Shown here: piece by piece, positions 35,662 through 44,115 of the stretch
Position numbering within the stretch: position 1 is the stretch's first letter
Layout: every line of letters starts with the position of its first letter
NCBI RefSeq assembly: GCF_003932715.1
Contig: NZ_CP020700.1
Location: 6,780,501-6,844,500, forward strand
DNA length: 64,000 bases
Direction of reading: 5' to 3'
From: Streptomyces tsukubensis
GTDB lineage: Bacteria > Actinomycetota > Actinomycetes > Streptomycetales > Streptomycetaceae
Translations under genes and position numbers: made by a program
Notes under the pieces: model-generated
Database searches by the model: none
Told to the model about the DNA's origin: nothing
What the model saw: only the letters and a program-made list of their open reading frames with translations

Positions 35662-36522
35662 TCAGCGGGAGGCGCCCCCGCGGGAGGCGCTCCGGCTTCG
35701 CAGGGCGCGTTCGATCGTGCGCATCACGTCCGGGAGCGGCGCGTCCGTGCGGGCCACCGCCACCAGGACCTCCTCGTGCGGCTCCGTCACCGTCGCGATC
35801 AGCGCCGCGGGGGCCTCGGTGCCGGGGGCCCGCCCGGCCGCCATGATCCCCGTACCGAAGGTGTCCCGGACGATCGCGAACGCGTGGTCGAGCTGTCCTT
35901 CGACATCGCCCTGGCCGCCCGCCCGCAGCCACCGCCGCAGGACGTGGTTGTGCGCGGTGACCACGGCGGACGCGGCGACTTCCGCGAGCAGCGGGTCGTC
36001 GTTGCCGTCGTGGTGGTCGCGCTCGTCGAAGTGGCCCAGCAGATAGCGGGTGAACAGCCGCTCGTACCTGGCCACGGAGGCGATCTCCCGCTCCCGCAGC
36101 GTCGGCACCTCGCGGGTCAGCCGGTAGCGTTCGACGGAGACCGCCGGGGATGCCGCGTACATCCGCATGACTTCCTTGATGCCGCGGCAGACGGTGTCGA
36201 GCGGGTGCTCGTGCGGCGGGGCCGCGTTCAGGACGGCCTCCGCGCGCACCAGGGTGTCGTCGTGGTCCGGGAAGATGGCCTCTTCCTTGGAGCGGAAGTG
36301 CCGGAAGAACGTGCGCCGGGCGACCCCGGCCGCCGCCGCGATCTCGTCGACGGTCGTCGCCTCGTACCCCTTGGTGGCGAAGAGTTCCATCGCCGCCGCC
36401 GCCAGTTCGCGGCGCATCTTCAGTTTCTGCGCGGCCGCACGGGTGCCCGCGGCGCTCTCGGGCGCGTCCGCGGTGCTCTTGGGACGGGTCGTACGACGAG
36501 GGGGATCAGCGGGCTGGGCCAT
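35662..36522 (-). CDS. TetR/AcrR family transcriptional regulator
   Basis: A 286-residue repressor-type protein. After a basic leader with RRTTRP, the DNA-binding domain reads RRELAAAAMELFATKGYEAT, VDEIAAAAGVARRTFFRHFR; the remaining helices form a ligand domain. Members with this long C-terminal region near fatty-acid or acyl-CoA genes often respond to acyl-CoAs. It lies upstream of the ccr operon on the same strand but is separated by 1.3 kb of repeats, and downstream of the hydroxyacyl-CoA dehydrogenase behind a terminator. The ATG at 36522 is preferred; a second ATG at 36540 lies inside a palindrome that may be its operator. Confidence 0.87.
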   Translation of the reverse strand: MAQPADPPRRTTRPKSTADAPESAAGTRAAAQKLKMRRELAAAAMELFATKGYEATTVDEIAAAAGVARRTFFRHFRSKEEAIFPDHDDTLVRAEAVLNAAPPHEHPLDTVCRGIKEVMRMYAASPAVSVERYRLTREVPTLREREIASVARYERLFTRYLLGHFDERDHHDGNDDPLLAEVAASAVVTAHNHVLRRWLRAGGQGDVEGQLDHAFAIVRDTFGTGIMAAGRAPGTEAPAALIATVTEPHEEVLVAVARTDAPLPDVMRTIERALRSRSASRGGASR

Positions 36523-36533
36523 GACCTGAACGT

Positions 36534-36547
36534 ACTGCATCCGTGCA
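36534..36547. promoter_or_regulatory. Palindromic operator candidate upstream of tetR
   Basis: CTGCATCCGTGCAG pairs CTGCA with TGCAG around four bases, 12 bases before the preferred tetR start. On the minus strand it contains GCACGG, which is also the half-site core of the palindrome in the ccr promoter, suggesting one regulator may bind both. Confidence 0.45.
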
Positions 36548-36603
36548 GGAGAGCGCGCCTTCGGTCCGGCCCCCGGGACGGCTCCCGCGGGCGCCGGGGA
36601 AGG

Positions 36604-36634
36604 CCCGGCGGGGCGGCCCGGCCGCCCCGCCGGG
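36604..36634. terminator. Hairpin terminator after the hydroxyacyl-CoA dehydrogenase gene
   Basis: A perfect 13-bp stem pairs CCCGGCGGGGCGG (36604-36616) with CCGCCCCGCCGGG (36622-36634) around a five-base loop, 11 bases after the stop of the upstream minus-strand gene. Confidence 0.88.
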
Positions 36635-36645
36635 ATGCCGGACGG

Positions 36646-38451
36646 TCACCGGCGGGCGTACTCGCGGAACCCGCGCCCCGTCTTCCGTCCCAGACAGCCC
36701 GCCGCGACCAGATGCTCCAGCAGCGGCGCCGGTGCCAGTCCGGGCTCGCGGAACTCCTCGTACAGCACCTTCTCGATGGCCAGTGACACATCGAGGCCGA
36801 CGACGTCGAGCAGTTCGAAGGGGCCCATGGGGTAGCCGCCGCCCAGCCGGATCGCCGCGTCGATGTCGTCGACCGACGCATAGTGCTGCTCCAGCATCTT
36901 GACCGCGTTGTTCAGATACGGGAAGAGCAGCGCGTTCACGATGAATCCGGCCCGGTCCCCGCAGTCCACCGGGTGCTTCTTGATGGTGGCGGTCAGCGCG
37001 CGGACCGTGGCGTGGACGTCGTCCCCGGTCAGGACGGTCCGCACCACCTCGACCAGCTTCATCGCCGGAGCCGGGTTGAAGAAGTGCATCCCGATGACGT
37101 CCTGCGGCCGGGAGGTGGCCCTGGCGCAGGCCACCACGGGCAGCGACGAGGTCGTCGTCGCCAGCACCGCGCCCGGTTTGCAGATCCGGTCCAGCGCCGC
37201 GAACAGCTTCTGCTTGACGCCGAGGTCCTCGGCGACGGCCTCCAGCACCAGATCGGCTCCGGCGAGGGCGTCCAGGGTCCCGGCGGGCGCGATCCGCCCC
37301 AGCGCCGCGTCCCGGGCGGCCTCCGTCGTGCGGCCCTTGGCGACGGAGCGGGTCAGCGAGGCCGCGACCCGTTCCCGGGCCGCCTCGGCCTTGGGGGTCG
37401 ACCGGGCCGCCAGCACCACGTCGTAGCCCGCCTTGGCGAACACCTCCGCGATCCCGCTGGCCATCGTCCCGGACCCGGCCACCCCGACCGTCCGCACCTC
37501 CCGGGGCACCGCGCCCGCCGTCACCGGTGCCGGGGTGAGCGCGTCGGGCACCACTTCCGCGGAGCCCGGCGCGGCATAGGTGTAGAACCCCCGGCCCGCC
37601 TTACGGCCCGTCAGCCCCGCCGCGGCGAGCTGCCGCAGCACCGGTGCGGGCGCGTGCAGCCGGTCCTGGGAGTCGGCGTACATGGCCTCCAGCACGGTAC
37701 GGGCCGTGTCGACGCCGATCAGGTCGAGCAGCGCCAGCGGCCCCATCGGCAGCCCGCACCCCAGGCGCATGGCGGCGTCGATGTCCTCCCGGGACGCGTA
37801 GTTCGACTCGTACATCGCGGCGGCCCGGTTCAGATAGCCGAACAGCAGCCCGTCCGCGACGAAACCGGGCCGGTCGCCGACTGCGACGGGCTCCTTGCCC
37901 AGATCGCGGGCGAGCCCGGTCACGGCGGCGACCGCCGAGGGCGAGGTCAGGACCGAGGAGACGATCTCGACGAGTTTCATCGCCGGGGCCGGGTTGAAGA
38001 AGTGCATGCCCACGACGCGTTCCGGATGGCGGGAGTCGGCGGCGAGCCGGGTCACGGAGAGCGCGTTGGTGCCGGTGGCCAGGATCGCGTCCGGCCGGAC
38101 GATGCCGTCCAGCTCGCGGAAGACCTGCTGCTTCGTCTCGTACGACTCGGAGACCACCTCGATGACGAGGTCCGCGTCCACGGCCGCGCGCAGGGTGGTC
38201 GCGGTCCGCAGCCGGGCCAGGGCCGCCCGGCGGTCGTCCCCGCTGAGCCGCCCGCGTTCCACGGCGCGCGCGGTGGAGGCCTCGACCGTGGTCACGGCGC
38301 GGCGGGCGGCGGTCTCGCTGATGTCGATGCCGACCACCTCGCGGCCCGCGCAGGCGAGCACCTCGGCGATACCGGTGCCCATCGTGCCGAGGCCGACGAC
38401 GGCCACGGTGCGGGCGGAGACGGGAGGGTTCATCGGGTTCACAGGGTCCAT
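36646..38451 (-). CDS. Tandem-fused 3-hydroxyacyl-CoA (3-hydroxybutyryl-CoA) dehydrogenase
   Basis: A 601-residue protein made of two complete 3-hydroxyacyl-CoA dehydrogenase units. Unit 1 (about 14-295) has VAVVGLGTMGTGIAEVLA, HFFNPAPAMKLVEIV, GDRPGFVADGLLFGYLN and LPMGPLALLDLIGVD. Unit 2 (about 318-601) has VGVAGSGTMASGIAEVFA, HFFNPAPAMKLVEVV, GDRAGFIVNALLFPYLN and YPMGPFELLDVVGLD. The catalytic His (HFFNP), the following Asn and the NAD loop are present in both, although the second GxGxxxSG loop differs. GGAG lies seven bases before the ATG at 38451. It would make crotonyl-CoA precursor or consume 3-hydroxybutyryl-CoA next to the ccr pathway. Confidence 0.92.
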   Translation of the reverse strand: MDPVNPMNPPVSARTVAVVGLGTMGTGIAEVLACAGREVVGIDISETAARRAVTTVEASTARAVERGRLSGDDRRAALARLRTATTLRAAVDADLVIEVVSESYETKQQVFRELDGIVRPDAILATGTNALSVTRLAADSRHPERVVGMHFFNPAPAMKLVEIVSSVLTSPSAVAAVTGLARDLGKEPVAVGDRPGFVADGLLFGYLNRAAAMYESNYASREDIDAAMRLGCGLPMGPLALLDLIGVDTARTVLEAMYADSQDRLHAPAPVLRQLAAAGLTGRKAGRGFYTYAAPGSAEVVPDALTPAPVTAGAVPREVRTVGVAGSGTMASGIAEVFAKAGYDVVLAARSTPKAEAARERVAASLTRSVAKGRTTEAARDAALGRIAPAGTLDALAGADLVLEAVAEDLGVKQKLFAALDRICKPGAVLATTTSSLPVVACARATSRPQDVIGMHFFNPAPAMKLVEVVRTVLTGDDVHATVRALTATIKKHPVDCGDRAGFIVNALLFPYLNNAVKMLEQHYASVDDIDAAIRLGGGYPMGPFELLDVVGLDVSLAIEKVLYEEFREPGLAPAPLLEHLVAAGCLGRKTGRGFREYARR

Positions 38452-38868
38452 CGGGGGACTCCAGGGAGGTGAGTGACGACTGAGGAGACGCCGCGCGCCG
38501 GGGCGAGGGGTTGGCGGCGCGCGGCGGGCCGTACGGGGCCGACCGCGGGCACGGGACGTGACAGGCCGCGCCCGGGCACGGGCCCGGAATCCGGTGCTGA
38601 AGTGGTACGGGGTGGCGGACCCTGTCCCGGAGTCCTGCCGAGGCGGCGCATCACCGACACACGCGCCGAACTGTCGTGCTCGCCGAACCGATTGCACCCG
38701 CGGCGGCTGCGTCACCAGGCCGTCGCGGTCGTGCCGTACGGGGGATACCCCGCTCACCTGAGGTTAACCGGCGGGTAACGAGCGCACCAGACCCCCGGCG
38801 GCCCCCGCACGTGTGATCTGGGTCAAGCCCGTCCACGCGGCACCCCGGATGGTCGTTACGCTCAACGG
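38452..38868. other. Divergent intergenic region with an 11-nt direct repeat
   Basis: No gene is supported. GGTTAAC and GGGTAAC recur with an 11-base period at 38762-38783, the spacing typical of response-regulator direct repeats. The right end carries TACGCT (38857-38862), a -10 six bases before the HEAT-repeat gene start. Confidence 0.45.
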
Positions 38869-39447
38869 ATGGACGACTACGACGAGTTACGGTCGCTGGC
38901 CAGGCGGTTGCGGACCGAGTCGGGTGGCACACCGGCGTACGAACGGCTGCTGGTGACGGAGGACCGGGAGGAGCTGGCGGACGTCCTCACCGCGCACGAA
39001 CGCCCGCTGTGGGCGCGGGAGCTGGCCGCGTTCCGGCTCGGCCGCGCGGGGGACCGGAGGGCGTTCGAGGCGCTGGTCCTGTTGCTGAACCACCGGGACG
39101 CCGAACGCTGCGTCTCCGCGGCGCACGCCCTCTACGAGCTGGCCGACCCCCGGACGCCCCGGGCCGCGGCGGCGCTGGCCACCAACGAACTGCGGATCGC
39201 CTACGCGCTGACGCCGGTACGGCTCCTGATCCGGCTCCGCGCACCGGAGTCCGCCCCGGCCCTGATCACCGTGCTCCGCCGCCGGCTCGCCCCGGGCGAT
39301 CCGTACCGGCGGATCGCCCTGGCCTGTGTGGAGGGACTGGGCGCCCTGGGCGATCCGCGGGCCCGTCCGGTCCTGGACGCGGCGCGCGCCCATCCGGCGC
39401 TCGCGGCCCCGGCGTCGGCGGCGCTGGCCCGGCTGCCGCCCGGCTGA
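38869..39447 (+). CDS. HEAT-repeat protein with a TTA codon
   Basis: A 192-residue alpha-solenoid protein. It has recurring helix pairs such as LWARELAAFRLGRAGDRRAFE, LLLNHRDAERCVSAAHALYEL and CVEGLGALGDPRARPVLDA, typical of PBS-lyase/HEAT repeats. HEAT proteins scaffold protein interactions; the partner is unknown. Codon 7 is TTA (38887-38889), the codon read by the bldA tRNA in Streptomyces, so translation may be limited to late growth. The ATG lies six bases after TACGCT with no ribosome site, suggesting a leaderless mRNA. The next gene is 117 bases downstream. Confidence 0.82.
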   Translation: MDDYDELRSLARRLRTESGGTPAYERLLVTEDREELADVLTAHERPLWARELAAFRLGRAGDRRAFEALVLLLNHRDAERCVSAAHALYELADPRTPRAAAALATNELRIAYALTPVRLLIRLRAPESAPALITVLRRRLAPGDPYRRIALACVEGLGALGDPRARPVLDAARAHPALAAPASAALARLPPG

Positions 39448-39564
39448 CCCCCGGCCGCCCTTGCCGCGGCGCACGGGCACGGCGGCGGGGCTGCCGCCCG
39501 CACCGGGGCCCCGCGGCCCGGAAAGTCGTTGGTGTCCCGCCGGTCCTGTGGTGAGACTGCCGGA

Positions 39565-40476
39565 ATGACCCTCCACGACCACGAGATCCCCGTCGACGCC
39601 CCGTTCGTCCGGTCCCTGCTGGCGGCGCAGTGCCCGCAGTGGGCCGGTCTGCCGCTGTCGCCCGCGGGCGCCGGAACGGACAACACCATGTACCGGCTGG
39701 GCGGGGAGCTTGTCGTCCGGCTGCCGCGGACCGTGGAGCACGGGGATTCCGTACGGAAGGAGCAGACGTGGCTGCCGCGTCTGGCGCCCCTGCTGCGGAG
39801 CGTCCGGATCCCCGAACTCGTCCACGCCGGAGTGCCGGAGGGCGCCTGTCCCGCGGTCTGGTCGGTGCACCGGTGGATCGACGGTGACACCGTCGGCCCG
39901 GATACCGTCCGGGACTGGCCGGCCCTCGGCGCCGATCTGGCGGCCTTCGTCCGCGAGCTGCACGGCACCGGGCTCATGGGCGCGGAGCGCACCGGTGACC
40001 TCGCCGGATACCGGGGCGGGGACCTGGAGCCCTTCGCCCCCCGGGTCGACCAGGCGTTCGCCGCCCTGCGGGCCGTCGACGGCGGCGGGCTGGACATCGA
40101 CACCCTGGAGCGGCTCTGGCGGGCCGGGCTCGCCCTGCCCCGGGCCGGCGGACCCCGGGGGTGGCTCCACGGCGATCTGAAGCCGGGCAATCTGCTGGTC
40201 CGGGACGGGCGGCTGCACGCCGTGATCGACTTCGGCGGGCTCTCGGTCGGCCTGCCCGACGCCGAACACGCCGCCGTCTGGGATCTGCCTCCGCAGGCCC
40301 GGCAGGCCTACTGGGATGCGGCGGACCTCTCCGACGCGACCTGGAGCCGCGCCCGTGCCTGGGCGATCGCGGTGGCGGTGAACGGGATCCCGTACTACCT
40401 CCGCACCTATCCCGCGTTCGTCGCCGAATGCCGGGCGCGGCTGGCGGCGGTGCTCGCGGACGCCGCCGGGCGCTGA
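39565..40476 (+). CDS. Aminoglycoside phosphotransferase family kinase
   Basis: A 303-residue kinase-fold protein. The N-lobe has GAGTDNTMYRLGGELVVRLP (nucleotide loop and lysine region), and the catalytic loop GWLHGDLKPGNLLV and metal-binding VIDFGGLSVG are intact. This subgroup is common in actinomycetes, where members are annotated as aminoglycoside phosphotransferases, macrolide 2'-phosphotransferases or fructosamine-like kinases; actual resistance activity is rarely shown. The ATG at 39565 fits the family start. It is convergent with the secreted protein gene, with a 30-base gap. Confidence 0.87.
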   Translation: MTLHDHEIPVDAPFVRSLLAAQCPQWAGLPLSPAGAGTDNTMYRLGGELVVRLPRTVEHGDSVRKEQTWLPRLAPLLRSVRIPELVHAGVPEGACPAVWSVHRWIDGDTVGPDTVRDWPALGADLAAFVRELHGTGLMGAERTGDLAGYRGGDLEPFAPRVDQAFAALRAVDGGGLDIDTLERLWRAGLALPRAGGPRGWLHGDLKPGNLLVRDGRLHAVIDFGGLSVGLPDAEHAAVWDLPPQARQAYWDAADLSDATWSRARAWAIAVAVNGIPYYLRTYPAFVAECRARLAAVLADAAGR

Positions 40477-40506
40477 CCCGGCGGCCGTTCCGGGGCGGCC
40501 CGCGGG

Positions 40507-41106
40507 TCAGTGCAGCTTGGTGACGGCGGTGACCGTGGTCGTCCGGAACGCGGTCACCGCCGCTGCGGACACGTCCCCGAGCTGCCCCCATGCCACCACG
40601 GTGACCGTCCGCCCGTCGCGCCCCACCGCGTACAGCGCCGCGTCGTTCGTACCGCCCACCGGGTCCTCGGTGTCGATGCCGTAGACATAGGCGCCCTCCT
40701 CGACCGACAGGGCGCCGTGGTAGACGCTCGTGCCGACCAGAGCGGGGTTCTGGGCGCGCATCCGGTCGAAGCAGTTCGCGATCTGCTTGCGGAGGTTGGT
40801 GACGAGCTGCTTGGCCTTCGCCTCGCTGGCGGCGACCGTGTTCGTCTGACGGGCGCCGGTGTCGAGTTCGGTGTGGAACAGCTTGTGCTTGCTTGCCGCG
40901 CGCGGTGCGGTGGCGCCGGTGCAGAAGTCGTCCGGCAGCCCCGGGGTGACCGGTCCCGCGGTCCACGGGGTGGGCGCGGGCGGCAGCTGGGAGGCGGACA
41001 GGAACGCCGGGGCGGGAGCGGCGCTGGCCCACGACAGGGCGGTGAACGTGAAGCCCAGGGCCGCGGTGGTCACCGCGGCGGAGCGGAGCATCTTCGGCTG
41101 AGTCAT
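40507..41106 (-). CDS. Secreted protein of unknown function
   Basis: A 199-residue exported protein. Residues 1-31 form a signal peptide (MTQPKMLRSAAVTTAALGFT then FTALSWASAAPA). The mature part has two cysteines (DDFCTGA, IANCFDRM) that could form one disulfide, and WGQLGDVSAAAVTAFRTTTV at the end; the layout loosely resembles PknH-like extracellular sensor domains, which I cannot confirm. GGGGA lies about eight bases before the ATG at 41106. It diverges from a membrane-anchored HTH protein; the shared 197-base region suggests linked control. Confidence 0.72.
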   Translation of the reverse strand: MTQPKMLRSAAVTTAALGFTFTALSWASAAPAPAFLSASQLPPAPTPWTAGPVTPGLPDDFCTGATAPRAASKHKLFHTELDTGARQTNTVAASEAKAKQLVTNLRKQIANCFDRMRAQNPALVGTSVYHGALSVEEGAYVYGIDTEDPVGGTNDAALYAVGRDGRTVTVVAWGQLGDVSAAAVTAFRTTTVTAVTKLH

Positions 41107-41303
41107 GTGAACAGTCCCCGTTTGCTCGGTCGGTGCAGATCGGCTGAGCAGCCGTGACCAGCTTCGGGAGTGCGGCGGTACGGCCACAAGGCCTCCGGGC
41201 GCCCCTGGGACGGTGGAACCATTCCACCCCCGTTGACGTGGGAGAACACAGGGGGGTGGAATGCCGCCCCGGACGGCGCGGCGGGGTGGAAGCGGAGGCG
41301 GTC

Positions 41304-42836
41304 GTGAGCACGGAGCGGGATGCGGAGGGCTCGGCCGCCGGGGCGTTCGCCCGGCGGCTGTGCGAGCTCCGCGAGGGGTCTGGCCGGAGTTACGGCTCCC
41401 TGGCACGCCGCATCGGAGTGAGCGCTTCCACTCTGCACCGCTACTGTTCGGGCGCCACGGTCCCCGCGGAGTTCGCCCCGGTGGAACGGCTCGCCCGGTT
41501 CTGCGGCTGTACGGGGGACGAGGTCGTCGCCCTCCACCGGGCCTGGGTGCTCGCGGACGCGGAACGCACCCTCCGGCAGGAGTCGGCGGCCCGCGCGACG
41601 GGCCCGGCAGCCCCGGAGGACCGTGCCGCCCCGGCTCCCGGCCCCGGCAGCGGGGGTGCGGACGGCAAGGGCTCCGGTGGTGCGGCCGAGGCCGCCGGGA
41701 CGGTCATCCTCGCCCGCGTCCGGCGCCGTCCGGGGCGGGCCGTCACGTCGCCCGCCGGGCGGTCCGCGCTCGCCGCGGGTGTCGTGGCGCTCGCCGCCGC
41801 TCTGGTCCTCGGACTCGTCGCCTACGGGAAGCCCCCGGAGCGCCCCGCGGCCACGGCATCCCCGGAGGGCGGCGAACCCGTCGGGCGGGGCGAGCAGGTG
41901 GGCGGACGGGACGGTGGGGCGCCGCCCGGCCGTCCCTCGGCGCGTCCTTCGGCTTCCACGGGCGCCGGACCGTCGCGTCCGGCCGGCACCCCGCCCACCG
42001 CTTCCGTCCGTTCGCCGCGCGGTGTCACGGGCGCGGCGCCCCCCGCGGCGACCCCGGTGGCCGGAGCCCCCTTCACCGTCGACGCCGACGGCCATCAGTG
42101 GGCGTACGGCTGCGGCCACGAGTATCTGGTGGCCCGGGAGCCGTCCGCCGTGCCTCCGCCGCCCGTCGAGGCCGACGCCCCGGCCTGGGCGGGCGCCCTC
42201 GGCGCGGTCCACGGCAGGGAGACCCGGGTGCGGATCACCGTGCAGGGCACCCGGGAGGAGGCGGTCGTCCTCCACGGTCTCCAGGTGCGGACCGCGGCCC
42301 GGCGCGAACCTCCCGCCACGGGCGGCGTCTACCGGATGGACCAGGGCTGCGGCGGAGTGCTCACCCCCCGCGCCTTCGAGGTGGACCTCGACCGGCGGCG
42401 CCCGGTGGCCCGCTCCGTCGCCGGGTACGGCGAGAACGGTCCGATCCCGGCGGTTTCGTTCCCCTACCGGGTGTCGCTGCGCGACCCCGAGGTGCTGCTG
42501 GTCACCGCGAACGCCGCGCGGTGCGACTGCGACTGGTACCTGGAGCTGGAGTGGAGCAGCGGCGGCCGCCGGGGCGTGGTCCGGATCGACGACGGCGGCC
42601 GCCCCTTCCGTACGAGCGCGATCGCGGGGCGGCCGGTGTACGAGTACGACACCGGGGCCCGCCGCTGGACCGCCGCGGGCTCCGGAGCGGACGCCGTGTC
42701 CGAGGGCCCCGGCGCCGAGGGCCACGGGGGCTCTGCGGGGCCGGGCCCGCGGGCGTACCCCACGTCCGGCACTTCCGCGCCGCCCACCGCGGACGGTGCC
42801 TCGCCGCCGTCCTGGAGGAAGCCCGCCCGCTCGTAG
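41304..42836 (+). CDS. Membrane-anchored HTH (XRE-type) protein with extracytoplasmic C-terminal domain
   Basis: A 510-residue protein with three parts. Residues 14-75 are a Cro/CI-type helix-turn-helix (SYGSLARRIGVSASTLHRYC and SGATVPAEFAPVERLA). A variable linker leads to one transmembrane helix at about 153-174 (ALAAGVVALAAALVLGLVAY). A long Pro/Gly/Ala-rich linker then leads to a roughly 230-residue extracytoplasmic domain with at least five cysteines (YGCGHEY, DQGCGGV, CDCDWYLELEW). The GTG at 41304 has GGAGG five bases upstream. The layout suggests a one-component sensor that binds DNA while reading an external signal; its ligand is unknown. Confidence 0.8.
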   Translation: MSTERDAEGSAAGAFARRLCELREGSGRSYGSLARRIGVSASTLHRYCSGATVPAEFAPVERLARFCGCTGDEVVALHRAWVLADAERTLRQESAARATGPAAPEDRAAPAPGPGSGGADGKGSGGAAEAAGTVILARVRRRPGRAVTSPAGRSALAAGVVALAAALVLGLVAYGKPPERPAATASPEGGEPVGRGEQVGGRDGGAPPGRPSARPSASTGAGPSRPAGTPPTASVRSPRGVTGAAPPAATPVAGAPFTVDADGHQWAYGCGHEYLVAREPSAVPPPPVEADAPAWAGALGAVHGRETRVRITVQGTREEAVVLHGLQVRTAARREPPATGGVYRMDQGCGGVLTPRAFEVDLDRRRPVARSVAGYGENGPIPAVSFPYRVSLRDPEVLLVTANAARCDCDWYLELEWSSGGRRGVVRIDDGGRPFRTSAIAGRPVYEYDTGARRWTAAGSGADAVSEGPGAEGHGGSAGPGPRAYPTSGTSAPPTADGASPPSWRKPARS

Positions 42837-42876
42837 CGCTCCTCCTTGAGGATCCCGGCCACCTCCTGCGGTGATC

Positions 42877-43926
42877 TCACAGGAAGGTCAGCTGGGTCGG
42901 TCCGGCGGCCGCTGCCACGGCGGGCGCGGGCTCGGGGAGGGCGATGCGCCGGGGCGCCCCCCGGTCCGCGGGGCCGATGCCGAACTCCGCCGCCAGTTCG
43001 TGCACCTGGCGGGTGATCCGCCGCTGGTACCAGGTGGGGGCGTAGGCCCCGGCCGCGTACATCCGCTCATAGCGCGGGACCAGCCGTGGATGGTGTTCGG
43101 CCAGCCACTGCATGAACCATTCGCGGGCGCCGGGCCGCAGATGCAGGACGAGCGGGGTCACCGAGGTCGCCCCGGCGGCGGCGATCGCCCGCACGGTGGC
43201 GCGCAGCTGCTCGGGGCGGTCGCCGAGGAAGGGAATCACCGGCGCCATCAGCACTCCGCAGCCGATGCCGTGGTCGCCGAGGGTCCGTACGACGTCGAGC
43301 CGGCGTTCGGGCGAGGGGGTGCCGGGTTCGACCGTGCGCCACAGCTCGTCGTCGAGGAAGCCGACGGAGACGGAGATACCGACCTCCGTGACCTCGGCGG
43401 CCTGCCGCAGCAGCTCCAGATCACGGAGGATCAGGGTGCCCTTGGTGAGGATGGAGAAGGGGTTGGCGTGGTCGCGCAGGGCCGCGATGATGCCGGGCAT
43501 GAGCCGGTAGCGTCCCTCCGCTCGTTGGTAACAATCCACATTGGTGCCCATCGCGATATGCGCGCCGTGCCACTGCCGGGAGCCGAGCTGTCTGCGGAGC
43601 AGCTCCGGGGCGTTGATCTTGACCACGATCTGGGAGTCGAAGCCGAGCCCGGTGTCCAGGTCCAGATAACTATGTGTTTTCCGGGCAAAGCAGTACACGC
43701 AGGCGTGGGTGCACCCCCGATAGGGATTGACCGTCCATTCGAACGGCATCCGGGAGGCTCCGGGCACCTGGTTGACGATCGAACGCGCCCGTACCTCGTG
43801 GAAGGTGATGCCTCTGAACTCCGGCGTGTCGAAGGTCCGGGTGGTCACCGCTTCCGTACCGAACAGGGCGGGGTTCGCGGTGCCCCGGGCGGGGTTGGTG
43901 TCGTCGGCCAGATGGTCCCAGCGCAT
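42877..43926 (-). CDS. Rv2578c family radical SAM protein
   Basis: A 349-residue radical SAM enzyme. The cluster motif is C-x3-C-x2-C in YRGCTHACVYCFARKTH, and the preceding FEWTVNPYRG and following YLDLDTGLGFDSQIVVK are hallmarks of the Rv2578c/SplB-like group. GAGGAGG six bases before the ATG at 43926 sets the start. The group resembles spore-photoproduct lyases and may act on DNA. A GAAC-N4-GTTC box lies 37-48 bases upstream, consistent with damage control; the substrate is not established. Confidence 0.88.
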   Translation of the reverse strand: MRWDHLADDTNPARGTANPALFGTEAVTTRTFDTPEFRGITFHEVRARSIVNQVPGASRMPFEWTVNPYRGCTHACVYCFARKTHSYLDLDTGLGFDSQIVVKINAPELLRRQLGSRQWHGAHIAMGTNVDCYQRAEGRYRLMPGIIAALRDHANPFSILTKGTLILRDLELLRQAAEVTEVGISVSVGFLDDELWRTVEPGTPSPERRLDVVRTLGDHGIGCGVLMAPVIPFLGDRPEQLRATVRAIAAAGATSVTPLVLHLRPGAREWFMQWLAEHHPRLVPRYERMYAAGAYAPTWYQRRITRQVHELAAEFGIGPADRGAPRRIALPEPAPAVAAAAGPTQLTFL

Positions 43927-43962
43927 GGTCGGCCTCCTCGGCGGTGCTCGAAACACACAATA

Positions 43963-43974
43963 GAACAAGTGTTC
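43963..43974 (-). promoter_or_regulatory. LexA (SOS)-type box upstream of the radical SAM gene
   Basis: GAACAAGTGTTC (43963-43974) has perfect GAAC and GTTC half-sites with four bases between, the actinobacterial LexA core. It sits in an AT-rich stretch 37 bases before the start of the radical SAM gene. Confidence 0.6.
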
Positions 43975-44115
43975 CCATGATCGCCGTGGGGCCGCTCCGG
44001 AGCGGCCGCCGCGCCCGGGGCAGTGTGCCGTCTGCCGCCCCCCGGATTTGGGCCCGTGCGGACGAGGTGGTTGGCTAGCGCCACCCCCGAACAACCGAAT
44101 GCTGGAGGAACGGCA

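Noticed and set aside
38762..38783. A bona fide PHO box
   Set aside because: The 11-base period fits, but the GTTCACC core is replaced by GTTAACC/GGTAACG, so only a generic direct repeat is claimed.
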